Part shown: positions 10,050-19,567 of the stretch, one piece after another
How positions within the stretch are numbered: position 1 is the stretch's first letter
Layout: each line of letters starts with the position of its first letter
Assembly: GCA_021521415.1 (NCBI GenBank)
Contig: JAIQDT010003761.1
Location: forward strand, 186,001-250,000
Length of the DNA stretch: 64,000 nt
Reading direction: 5' to 3'
Source: Bidens hawaiensis
Lineage: Eukaryota; Streptophyta; Magnoliopsida; Asterales; Asteraceae
Notes under the pieces: model-generated
What the model was told of the DNA's origin: nothing
Databases searched by the model: none
The model's input: the letters and a program-made list of their open reading frames with translations, nothing else
Translations under genes and position numbers: made by a program

Positions 10050-10628
10050 TCATGCCTTCTTAAGATTAGCAAGACAATCTCCAGTGACCCCTTGAATCCA
10101 CTCATCAAAGGCTTTCACTTCCCGATCCTCGGTCTTCAAATCCGCAAAGCACGTGTTACACGTATCAACATTGGTTGCTATAGCACTAACATCCACATTC
10201 GCCTTTGCAAGATCGTTGTTACGTATGCTTTCAATGCTTGTCTTGACACCATCAAACGCGCTGTCTAAATTTTCCTGACACTGAGTTTAACATGTTTGTG
10301 TTGGTTTGGCTATCGTGGGGTCCGCTAGTCGTTTTTGAACTACGGCCTTGAACTCGTTGATTTTACGTTCGACCCCTTTAAGTTGTTTGCTTGCAACTTT
10401 AGACCCCTCGGTCTCGGACGAAGCTGCTTTATTTTGTACGCCTATTTCAGGTAATGAAAGTTCGAAAAGTTCAGAAAGGGAAAGAGATATTGGGGCTTCG
10501 GCCGCGAGCCCGCTCTTGAAATTTGGGGATGGAGATGGGGATGAGGAAGAGGTGACGTCGTGACACGACGAAAAGACGAAAAGGGCAAAAATGAAAAGGA
10601 AAGTTAATGTTTGCCTTGTAAGGACCAT
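10050..10628 (-). pseudogene. PMEI-like paralogue interrupted by one in-frame TAA
   Basis: Same architecture as the gene at 5135-5842: a signal peptide, a short Ser/Pro linker, the SLSELFELSLPEIGVQ segment and a PMEI-like C-terminal half. Read on the minus strand, the frame is open from 10628 except for TAA at 10287-10289, and then continues to a natural TGA at 10050-10052. It carries the conserved CQ, DTCNTCF and GVTGDCLANLKK blocks. The stop falls between two cysteines at the site where the intact paralogue has Leu (CLSQC), so one base change would explain it. The downstream half is not decayed, which suggests a young lesion or recoding. As it stands it would give a 113-residue truncated protein. 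Confidence 0.85.
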
Positions 10629-10723
10629 TGTCTCTAATCAATGGTTTGTTTTGGGGTTGTGATTTTGAGACAATGGTATGAATGTCAAGGGGTTCCTTAA
10701 AATGATTTTAAGGATTGTGGATT

Positions 10724-10734
10724 CTTATTTATAG
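10724..10734 (-). promoter_or_regulatory. TATA box of the interrupted PMEI-like gene
   Basis: CTATAAATAAG on the minus strand, about 100 bp before the ATG at 10628, inside an upstream block conserved with the intact paralogue. Confidence 0.6.
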
Positions 10735-11052
10735 ATGATGTTTTCATAAATGGAAATGTTATGGTTAAGGTTGTGAGGTGGTGGTTCTTTTTATTTTACA
10801 CCATAAAAATAAAAAATAAAAAGTAAAAAAAGTAAATACAAAAAGGTCCAAGTTTATTATGTGCATTCACTTTATTAGCTCGGGTGCAAATGAGCTGAGA
10901 CACTTATGAGCTATTAAATTAGCTCGTGTATAGATCTTGATCAAGCCGAGTCTATAAGGGCCTGTTATTTTTATAATTTTTATAATATATGTTCAATAAT
11001 TATTAATTAACATGATGTATAATGTTATGAAAAACAACTAAACATTATATAT

Positions 11053-12678
11053 ATCAATCAATCAATCAATCATACCCAGTAAAATCCCACCGACAGCAGA
11101 GCTATAGGTAGGGTCTGGGGAGGGTGGGATGTAGGCACACCGTACCTCTATCCAAAGGAATAAAGAGGTGGCTTCCAGAGAGACCCTCGGCTCTAAGAAC
11201 ATGTGTATGAAGCAAAAGAAGGAAATCAAAGTTTAACAGTTATATAAAAAACTACTACTAATTATAATAATATTAATAATAAGGTCACAGTTTAACCGCA
11301 ATATAAAAGCTAATAATAATTATAATAATAATAATATATGTAAGGGAAATACCATTATGGTATGTGACCTAAATAAGTTAAGTCTAAGCCCTAAGGTATT
11401 CAATTCTCTCTAAAAATCCTTAACTTTAATTCTACTTCTCCACGAATTCCTATCCTCAACCATGTCCTCGGAGAGGTTTAGGTCTATCAAATCATGCCTA
11501 ATCCTCTCATCCCAAGTCAATTTCGGTCGTCCTCTACCCCTCCTCCCCTCTATAGTAATGTTTTCTACGGATCTAACAGGATTCGTCGTCTGTCTTCTCT
11601 TTACATGTCCAAACCATCTCAATCTCCATTCTCTTATCTTGTCTGCTATGTTCGCCACCCCTAATCTCTCGCGAAGCACAACGTTTCTTATTCTGTCTAG
11701 CCTTGTGTGCCCACACATCCAACGTAGCATTCTCATTTCTGCTACCTCCATCTTCCGCACTTGTGCCTTCTTAATGGCCCAACAATCTGTTCCATATAGC
11801 ATTGCAGGTCTAACTGCCACCCTATAGAATTTTCCCTTCAGATTAGTCGGGAAACTCTTGTCGCATAATATACCTGTGGCTGCTTTCCATCTACACCATC
11901 CTACCTGAACTCGGTGGGTCACATCACTGTCTAATTCCCCATCGCTCTGTACAAATGATCCTAAATACTTGAACTTCGTTACCTGCGGGACCACCTGCCC
12001 TTCAATTGTGATGTGTGCGTCTTCACTGTCGTTTATCTCACCAAAATCACAGTGTAGGTACTCCGTCTTAGATCGGCTAATCTTTAAACCTTTTGTCTCT
12101 AAGGTTGTTCGCCACTCCTCAAGCCTCATGTTTAGATCTTGTTTTTTCTCAGCAAGTAACACAATATCGTCTGCGAACATCATGCACCACGGGAGAGTCC
12201 CTTGAATCGACTTTGACAACTCATCCAAGACTACTGCAAAAAGAAACGGGCTCAACGCTGACCCCTGGTGAAGACCTACCTCTACAGGAAAGAAATCAGT
12301 ATCCCCCACTGGCGCACGGACACTTGTTTCACTCCTGGTATACATATCCATAATTATCTCTATGTATTTCCTGGGCACTCTTCTACCCTCCAAGCACTCC
12401 CAGAGCACCTGTCGTGGCACACTGTCGTAGGCCTTTTCTAGGTCAATAAACACCATATGTAGATCACGCTTCTTCTCCCTATACTTTTCCATTAATCTTC
12501 TTATAAGGTGTATTGCCTCTGTGGTGGAACGCCCCGGCATGAAGCCAAATTGGTTGACCGTAACCTGAGTTTCTCGTCTAAGTCTAACCTCAATCACTCT
12601 TTCCCATAGCTTCATAGTATGACTTAGTAGTTTGATTCCTCGGTAGTTACCACAACATTGGGCGTCTCCTTTGTTACC
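11053..12678 (-). mobile_element. 5'-truncated RTE-type LINE with 19-bp target-site duplication
   Basis: The insertion is flanked by identical 19-bp copies of ACAACTAAACATTATATAT at 11034-11052 and 12679-12697. On the minus strand it starts inside the reverse transcriptase frame, runs through the stop at 11410, and has a ~350-bp 3' UTR. That UTR includes a GC-rich block (GGGTCTGGGGAGGGTGGGAT on the plus strand) and ends in a TTGA tetranucleotide tail, as is usual for RTE LINEs rather than poly(A). The endonuclease domain is missing, so it cannot move by itself. Confidence 0.9.
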
Positions 12679-12690
12679 ACAACTAAACAT
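11410..12690 (-). pseudogene. RTE LINE reverse transcriptase, C-terminal fragment
   Basis: A 426-codon open frame covering most of a non-LTR reverse transcriptase and the C-terminal region. Visible motifs are YRGIKLLSH, FGFMPGRST, FIDLEKAYDSV, the GLHQGSALSPFLFAVV block, the catalytic FADDIVLL, and KYLGSFVQ. After them comes the RTE-like tail (RPAMLYG, RMLRWMCGHTRLDRI, WFGHVKRR). The N-terminal endonuclease is absent. The ATG at 12690 and the next three codons come from the flanking target-site duplication, not from the LINE, so the start is accidental. The frame is otherwise uninterrupted, which argues for a fairly young insertion. Confidence 0.9.
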
Positions 12691-12845
12691 TATATATTAT
12701 ATAATATATAATATATAAAATTATAATTGAAAAGAATAAAAATAATTATAAATATATAAACATTAATTAATAAATAGTAAATGGGGCGAGCTCGAGCGTG
12801 AAAACTACTCACAGCCTGAGTTTGAGCTCGGCTCGTTTGCACCGC

Positions 12846-13765
12846 TTTATTCCTTTTGTTATAACCATCCTTGATGCTCATTTCTTTGTTGTTGATGTGG
12901 GCTAGACCACATAATCTTTGAAGTCGTTGGGACTTTGGTGGCTTGATGACCCGATTGCTTCTTCCGATGCTCATGTAACCCATTTCGTGCGAATTGGGTT
13001 GGGTCTGGTGCCTTGTGTTCATAACATAAAAAAAATATTCTCAATTTGAAATGATATTGAAAGTCATGTAACATGTTAATTGTTTCTTATTTTTCCCAAA
13101 CTAGAAATAAGGGTGTAAATAACCATATAAACCCGTTAGAATGCGTATTAAAGTTATAGCATAGAGAGTAGAGACCACTAGTATCACCCATATGCATATG
13201 TGCATCATAAATCATAATTATATAAGTTAAATTAATTGTGTATCGTGTTGGAATCAAACCCGAAACTTTCTGGTTATACTGAGCGATATCAAAATCACAC
13301 CTATATTTAAACTACAAAACAGAACCGACTTGTGTTCATAGGTCTAACACAACACGAACCCGGAAATTTGACATGACCCGAACACGAAAATCGTGTCATA
13401 CATGTGAACCGACCCGAACATGACTCATTTAACTCAAAGTTTTTTTAGACATCAATAGTTTAATTATACATTTACGACAAAAATTACAAATTTATTTAAA
13501 AGAATTACATTTTAGTTATAAAATCTTGTGCTACTTCTCTTTATATTTTGTTTAAATTTGGATATAACTATATAAGATACCAACCAATTTATTTTATTCA
13601 ATAAAACAGTTTTCTTTTAAAAATAAAAACAACCACTAGCTTAATCTAGTAGTAAAAGTTTATGACGGAAATATTAGTTGTTCAAAGAAAAAGTTATACA
13701 GATTAGCCCACAAACATACCGGATTGATTCAAACCCAACCCGTTTATCTAAACATGTATACATGC
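12846..13765. other. Intergenic, no gene recognised
   Basis: AT-rich sequence with GACCCGAACACG-type motifs around 13320-13430, typical of a low-complexity dispersed repeat. The small minus-strand frames at 12690-13074 show no recognisable domain. Confidence 0.4.
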
Positions 13766-14090
13766 CAGTGTTGCAAAAATCCCGACTATAAACTGATTAA
13801 TCCCGATTAATCGCTGGTCTCCACTCTCCGCATCACTGATTAATTGTGGGCTAGTCGACCCATTAATCATAATAAATCGGACTTAGTCTGCGTTTTCTGA
13901 CGAGATTCCGTTCAGAATCGGCAGTTACCGATGAGAGTGTATATATATAACTGAAAACTGCATATAAAATGTGTGTGCATAAAACTGAAAACTATACATT
14001 AAAGTCCGATCTGATTAATTCTGATCGGTCCCGATTAATCGCTAATTCTCACTTCGTTATCCGACTAACGATTAGCAATTTCTACAAAAT
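13766..14090. mobile_element. Degenerate hAT-type MITE, same family as 8118-8573
   Basis: Opens with CAGTGTTGCAAAAATCCCGAC and contains GATTAATCCCGATTAATCGC, matching the termini and interior of the element at 8118. The right end (about GATTAGCAATTTCTACAAAA) has diverged and no clear 8-bp duplication remains. It lies just before the FANCE start, so it could affect that promoter. Confidence 0.6.
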
Positions 14091-14156
14091 ACCAAACCCA
14101 AAACCGTAAACTTTGTCGTGGTAGAAATTCACACCCGGGTTCATTCGGTAGAGAGA

Positions 14157-14378
14157 ATGGAATCATGGGTTCCATTGATGAAGATATTCATCAACTCTGT
14201 TACCCCTGAAACTGAAGCAGCTTTATGGCTTCAATCTTCATTTAATTCAAATTCATCTTCAATTAATAATATCTCATTTGCTTCGTTTTTAGCTCTTCTA
14301 ATGCAACCCATTGAAGCCAATGTTATTAATACTTCATCTTCAATCCCATCTAAACAAAGGTAAAATACCCAATTCCAG

Positions 14379-14440
<62 letters not shown>

Positions 14441-16675
14441 GCTAGAAATTTTGTGTTTTTAGACTTATTATTATTACTATTTTGTATATTATGCTAGAAA
14501 TTTTGTTTTTTTAGACAATACTTAAAATATAAATTCTGGCCTGTTTGAATATTTTATTAAACTGGTTTTGTTGTAAAGTTTATTAATTTTTAATCTCATC
14601 TAAACAAAGGTAAAAGTAAAACCCTCAATTTTGTTGTAAAGTTTATTAATTTTTGACACAGTAATTAATTTATGTGAATTGTTGGGGGGGGGGGGGGGGG
14701 GGGGTTGTAAGATTAAACTGGGTTTTAGTGTTTGGGTTATGATTATATTTTGTGAACCGTTTGCCAGGAAGTTCGGTTATTTAATAAACGAACATGAACA
14801 ATTGTTCATTTATTTTAACGCACGTTGTTCGTTCATTTATGTTCGTGAACGCCCGTTTACGCTTGTTTGTGTACATTCGTTTATGTTTGCTCGTTATGTT
14901 CGTTTGTTTACGTCATTTATGTTTTTTTAAATTTAAATAAATACACAAGTAATTATATTTATACAAATATAAAGGGGCTCGTTTGTTGGTATTATGATGG
15001 ATATTTTGAGTGAATCATGTATATTTAAAAACACTAATTTAGAATTGTGATGTATTAGACGTGTTCTTTTGTGTTCTTTAACGCTAACTTATGTTCGTTT
15101 ATGTTTTGTCAATTAAGTTAGTTTGTGTTTGTTCTTTTGTTTTTTTAGGTTCGTGAATTGTTCGTTTAGGTTTTAAACGAACGAACATGAACAATTTTTT
15201 TTTACAGATTATATGTTTGTGCTCGTGTTCGGTTAAAGTTATATGAATGAACACGAACATGCCCCCGTTCGTGTTCGTTCGTTTTGTTTACAAGCCTAGT
15301 TACAGAGCCTCAATTTGAAGTTTCGAGCAATTTGGGATCAAAACTCACATTCAAACACCTTAAATTTCAGGTTTATGTGGCTGCAAACATTACCAAACAC
15401 AGTTCAGGCTCGGATTCTATCGTTTCTTACTTACGAGCACACAAAGTTTAACAAACAAGACTTATCTAAACTTGCACGCGAACTACTGTTTAATGCTACC
15501 GAGGTCGATTTTTGGGTTAAAAGAGCTGCAAACCAACTTTTTGATATTGTGTCGGACTCCAACTTCAAATGGGTTACTTCCTTGAATCTTGATTCCGAAG
15601 AAGAAAAGTTCGAAGAGAAGTCGGAATCGGAAGCATGCCCGCGTGGCTTAACGTTAATGACTCGATTCCCATTCTTCCATGGCTTCCGGTTTCGGTAGAC
15701 GATATGAATATGAACACGAGATTGCCAGACGTCACACGTGAAGACAAAGACGATGAAGATTTAAACGTTGAAGATATCGAAGATGTTAAAGATGTAAACC
15801 TTGAAACGAGTGGCACTCGACACGAGTTCGTTAATCTTGAAAGTCGTTTAATCGACAATGAAATAAAAGAGTCGGCTTTGCGGTTAAAGACGAGAATACT
15901 TAACATGGAATCGAGTCTAAAAGCTGCTGAGTTGGCGGATGAGATTCGGGTTCTTGTTTTCGAAAAGAAAAAAGATTCTTTAATGGTTTTAAGTTTGATC
16001 GAACCGTGGAATGCAGATGATGAAATCATTCCAATATTATTATCTCGTCTTTCGGAAGGTAACGAGGGCGATTTCGTAATTACGTCCAACGTCTTATGCT
16101 CGGTTTTGCTTCCGAAGTTTTTTGAACTCGAAAAACCGGCTTCGCGCGTGTTATTATTAGCGACAATCGACTACTGCAAGGTGCATAATAAGCCTGCAAA
16201 GTATGCATTATTAATCCCGTTAATCCTTCACAAAGATGGTATTAACAACTCGATATGTGACGTGCTTACACGGATTATTAAAGAATGTTTACACCCTGCT
16301 CATGTTTCCGCCGTCTGTCAGAAGCTGCTTTGTGAAGAAACTACAAACGGGAACGAATACATATGTCTACCATGTTATCAACATCTGGTTTCTAAATCAC
16401 TGGTATGGACCGAATCTTTGTTTAATCTGTTTCAGATTATCTTGAACCATGATGTTCGGTTGACTCAAGATTCGGTCAACCGACTCGTGGTTCATGTTCG
16501 AGAATCGGCTGCACGGTTCTCAAAGTCGTTAAAGTTTGCAAATTTCTTGTTGTGTTTTGTTAGTAAATGTGGTCCTTTGTTAGGGATTCATAAGGTGGCA
16601 TTATCTGAAGCTGTTGGGAACACTTCTAGTTTTTTGACGAAATCTATATTATCGAAACTCGATAGTATTGATTGA
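14157..16675 (+). CDS. FANCE: Fanconi anemia group E (FANCE) homologue, two exons, with a frameshift
   Basis: Exon 1 is 14157-14359 (MESWVPLMKIFINSV...), intron 14360-15370 (GT-AG), exon 2 15371-16675. The splice completes an Arg codon (AG|G). FANCE is a helical HEAT-like subunit of the Fanconi core complex that contacts FANCD2 in interstrand-crosslink repair. The C-terminal part (LVWTESLFNLFQIILN, LTQDSVNRLVVHVRESAARFSKSLKFANFLL, then SSFLTKSILSKL) follows the order of the human FANCE C-terminal domain as I recall it. The frame breaks near 15632: exon 2 reads to ...EEKFEEKSESEA in one frame, and the rest (PAWLNVNDSIPILPWLPVS...) is open in another from about 15636. This looks like a lost base. 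No splice sites explain it. The name is an inference from family resemblance. Confidence 0.72.
14379..14440. repeat. (TTA)n microsatellite in the FANCE intron
   Basis: About 20 uninterrupted ATT/TTA units just after the exon 1 donor site. The same intron also has a 21-base G run at 14684-14704. Confidence 0.95.
14765..15295. repeat. GTTCGTTTATGTTCGTGAAC-type dispersed repeat in the FANCE intron
   Basis: Dense TTCGTTTATGTTCGTG and GAACGAACATGAAC motifs, ending with GTTTACAAGCCTAG. The same family occurs in KEA introns (35500-35850 and 36640-37195, and their duplicates) and at 51580-51985. Its ends (TAGGCTT..., AGGCCTA) suggest a defined element, but I cannot place it in a class. Confidence 0.6.
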
Positions 16676-16822
16676 TTTTGATTACAATTTTGAATTGTTA
16701 ATGGCGAAAGCTAGGTTCCTGAAGTTATTGCAATATTTAGCGAGTCTCGCGTATTTTTAGTTTTATTTTTTTGTGCAATTTTACATACATCTTATTAATT
16801 TTATAACACCATATTTACGCTT

Positions 16823-17200
16823 GAGGTGCGCACATATGATGTATATATGTGTGAACCCTCGGGTGGGCAAAAGTGAAATTGCACTAATTTTGACGTTATT
16901 TTACTAATCTCGTGAAAATAACGTTAAAAGTGACGGACGGTTAATCAGGCATCATGTAGTGGCGTTGATAGCTGAAAGATAAGGGTACATGCACCGATCA
17001 GCCGGTGTCCCGATGATTGAGTGCTATGTGCCTTATGTCTAAGGCTTGATGCAAAACTACTATCGAGCCGGGGGTCTCGCCGGAAGCAGCCTCTCTATCC
17101 CTATGGGGTAGAGGTAAGGCTGCCTACTTCTTACCCTCCTCAGACCCTACCATAGCTTTGCTATTGGTGGGATATACTGAGTACGATGATGATGATGATG
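16823..17200 (+). mobile_element. RTE-derived non-autonomous insertion, 378 bp, with 12-bp target-site duplication
   Basis: Flanked by identical copies of ATATTTACGCTT at 16811-16822 and 17201-17212. Its 3' half matches the 3' UTR of the RTE LINE at 11053-12678 in the opposite orientation (CTACTATCGAGCC, CCTCCTCAGACCCTACC, GGTGGGATATACTGAGTACG) and ends in a GAT trinucleotide tail. There is no coding sequence, so it is either a severely truncated LINE or a SINE-like parasite using an RTE tail. It sits about 150 bp past the FANCE stop codon, probably in its 3' UTR or terminator region. Confidence 0.82.
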
Positions 17201-17322
17201 ATATTTACGCTTTCGAAACACTAGACATATCATACATGCATAATTCATATATACCCTTAGAAAACACTTAAAACAAAACAAATGCACCCAATATAATCAC
17301 ATGAGATACAAAGACTGCTCCC

Positions 17323-18240
17323 GCTGAGACCCTCGGACCCAAGAACATTTTTGTAAATTTATTTTTTTCTTATACGTTTACAGGTTTCGAACAACCATAC
17401 TAAAGTACTAATAACGAAAGTTGTAAGCGACAATTAGCATGCAAATAAAAAGTAAACAATGATTAGTAAACTATATTAGCTACAGATAGAACCAACAAAC
17501 GGGCACGAAAAGGAAGCACTAACCCCTACACTAGTTTCTATTCATTCCCCTAAAAAGGGCTTTACGCTCCCGAATTATGTTATAGAGAGGTGCAAGTCTA
17601 GCAAATTTTGTTTAATCTGCTCGTCCCACGTCATTTTGGGTCTACTTCTGCTCACCCCTCCACAGTGAGGGTTTCCAACGGTTTAACTAGAGTCGTCATT
17701 TGTCTTCTCTTCACATGCCTAAGGCCACCCGTAGTGGGCGCAAGAGTTGGGCGATTTTGGGCGAGAACACCCCCCCCCCCCCCGACGATTTTAGGGGCAA
17801 TAGGGGGGGGAGGGGGGGTTATCGTCTGCGATGTGTGTGTGTATATATTATTATTATATATGTTTGTGTGTGGTATATATATATTAGGCTACAACACCAT
17901 TACACCCCAAAAACAAATTCATACCCTTTGCTGACTGGACGCCACATGGCGCAAAACAGTCATTTTGTAGCCCCTCCACTAAACATAGCCTAAACCATCT
18001 GAACAACCCCTCACCCCACCCACAAAAATAAATAAATAAATAAATAATAACAATAATAATAATCTTATGTGAGATACATGTCACTCCCAATTTCTCTTGG
18101 AAAACCTCATTTTTATTCGGTCCAACTTTTTGTGCCCACATATCCACCTCAGCATCCTCATCTCTACTACCTCCATCTTTCATGCTTGAGTTTTCTTGAC
18201 GATCGAACGACATCCGTCTAAATTTTCCTTTACTATTTTG
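17323..18240 (-). mobile_element. Decayed RTE LINE fragment, interrupted by a MITE
   Basis: Plus-strand blocks at 17323-17345 (GAGACCCTCGG, CAAGAACAT), 17590-17722 (CTCGTCCCACGTCATTTTGGG, GTCTTCTCTTCACATG) and 17994-18240 (CCATCTGAACAA, GTGCCCACATATCCACCTCAGC, CTACCTCCATCTTTC) line up in order with the RTE copy at 11053-12678. The reading frame is heavily damaged. A Harbinger-type MITE splits it at 17723-17990. It is older than the LINE at 11053. Confidence 0.72.
17723..17990. mobile_element. PIF/Harbinger-type MITE, 268 bp, TSD TAA
   Basis: Starts GGCCACCCGTAGTGG and ends CCACTAAACATAGCC, imperfect inverted repeats sharing GGC...TAGTGG. It is flanked by TAA at 17720-17722 and 17991-17993. 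A 3-bp TWA duplication fits PIF/Harbinger. The site is confirmed because the RTE sequence on either side becomes continuous when the element is removed (CACATGCCTAA/ACCATCT). It contains a long C run and a G-rich stretch but no coding sequence. Confidence 0.78.
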
Positions 18241-18780
18241 ATGTGACCTTCATATTTTTTTTCTGTTTTGAAAGGGTGAAAATGTATTTAAGAAATTTTA
18301 AAGGATGCATATGTAATTATCTCTATATTCTTATACTAACTTGTTGAAAGTTACTGAATTTAAAACATGTTGGGCACTGAAAAACAAACGAAAACGCAGT
18401 GTTGCTGCAAATTTGATACAGTTTTGTTTAGATCACATGCATCAGAAGAATAAAATAGAATAATGTCACGCCCCAACACCAGGGCGCGTGACTTTGGTTG
18501 GATTTACACATTCACTTAACACAACGGAAGACTTCTAAATCATTTCATAAACATTTTACTGATATAAACTTTAGTAAGCTTTAAATTACTTTAGGTTAAA
18601 TTAATACATAACATAAGCTAGCACATCACACACACTAGATTACATTTAAATCATTCACTAACTTATACATGTCACACATTAGTTATTAGTTAGCTTGACC
18701 CTTTATGCAGTATGCACACACCATAGCCATTGACTAGTCAAACTGACCTCTAACCAAGTCAATTAACCAGGATTATATAT
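18241..18780. other. Intergenic, no gene recognised
   Basis: AT-rich DNA with one GC-rich island, TGTCACGCCCCAACACCAGG, at about 18465, which looks like the end of a dispersed repeat. Nothing else could be supported. Confidence 0.4.
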
Positions 18781-19290
18781 AGGGGTGGCAAATATGACCC
18801 ATTGGGTTGAATGGGTTGTATTCAAATGTATATAATGGGTCACACTGGGTCAAACTAAAAAAAGAATTTGATTGAAACGGGTCAAAACGAGAAATTTCTC
18901 CAGTTTTTTTTTATTGGAACAAGAAAAACGGAGGAAACTTTTTAGTACTTTTACTTTTTTAGTTTTTTATTTATATTTCGAGTTATGATTTTTTAATTAT
19001 TTTTTTTAATTTTTATTGAGGGGTTTTTGAAATGGGTCAAAATGGGTTTGAGATTTAGAAAACCCCTCGTTAAAATATTCAAAAAAATAAATAAATAAAA
19101 AAATAACTCGAAATATAAATTAAAAACAAAAAAAGTAAAAGTACTAAAATTTTCCTCCGTTTTTCTTGTTCCATTAAAAAAAACTCGAGTTTTGACCCGT
19201 TTCAATCATTTCCTTTTTTTAGTTGACCCATTGTCACCCATTATATACATTTTAATACAACCCAACGGGCCACATTTGCCACCCCTAGAT
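18781..19290. mobile_element. Long foldback (inverted-repeat) element of about 510 bp
   Basis: The left end AGGGGTGGCAAATATGACCC and right end GGGCCACATTTGCCACCCCT are inverted repeats, and the complementarity continues inward for over 200 bp. It pairs TATATAATGGGTCAC with GTCACCCATTATATA, GAAACGGGTCAAAAC with GTTTTGACCCGTTTC, GAACAAGAAAAACGGAGGAAA with its complement, and AAATATTTTAACG-type sequence near the centre. The loop is short. It has no coding capacity. A transcript crossing it would form a long double-stranded hairpin. Confidence 0.85.
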
Positions 19291-19567
19291 ACAGGTTTAC
19301 AAGTTCACCTCTAAGATGAAATAAACATAACCATAGGCTGTTTAAACGAGCAACCTCAAAACACCCGTGACATATATAAAGCGAGCCTGTGTATATTGAA
19401 ATATGCTGGCAACTTTCTATGTATTATATTCTCAAACAACAAACATAAACATGAAGTAAAGGAAACATGTTAAAAACAAAAAAAACGCACGAGTAGTATC
19501 AGTAAAAGTTTACACCAAGTAAAACACACACAGTAGGAGACCATTGACTTTTATTTGTTATTGTTTA

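Larger units (their letters stand above)
10875..12845. repeat. GCTCGAG-family dispersed repeat, split by a LINE insertion
   Basis: The left part begins AGCTCGGGTGCAAATGAGC near 10877. The right part ends GAGCTCGGCTCGTTTGCACC near 12838. These are inverted ends of the family seen whole at 27296-27712 (TTAATGAGCCGAGC ... GCTCATTTGCACCCCT). The RTE LINE at 11053-12678 lies between them, so the repeat was there first. Confidence 0.6.

Noticed and set aside
15574..16089. 171-codon minus-strand frame within FANCE
   Set aside because: Ser-rich shadow of the real frame on the plus strand.
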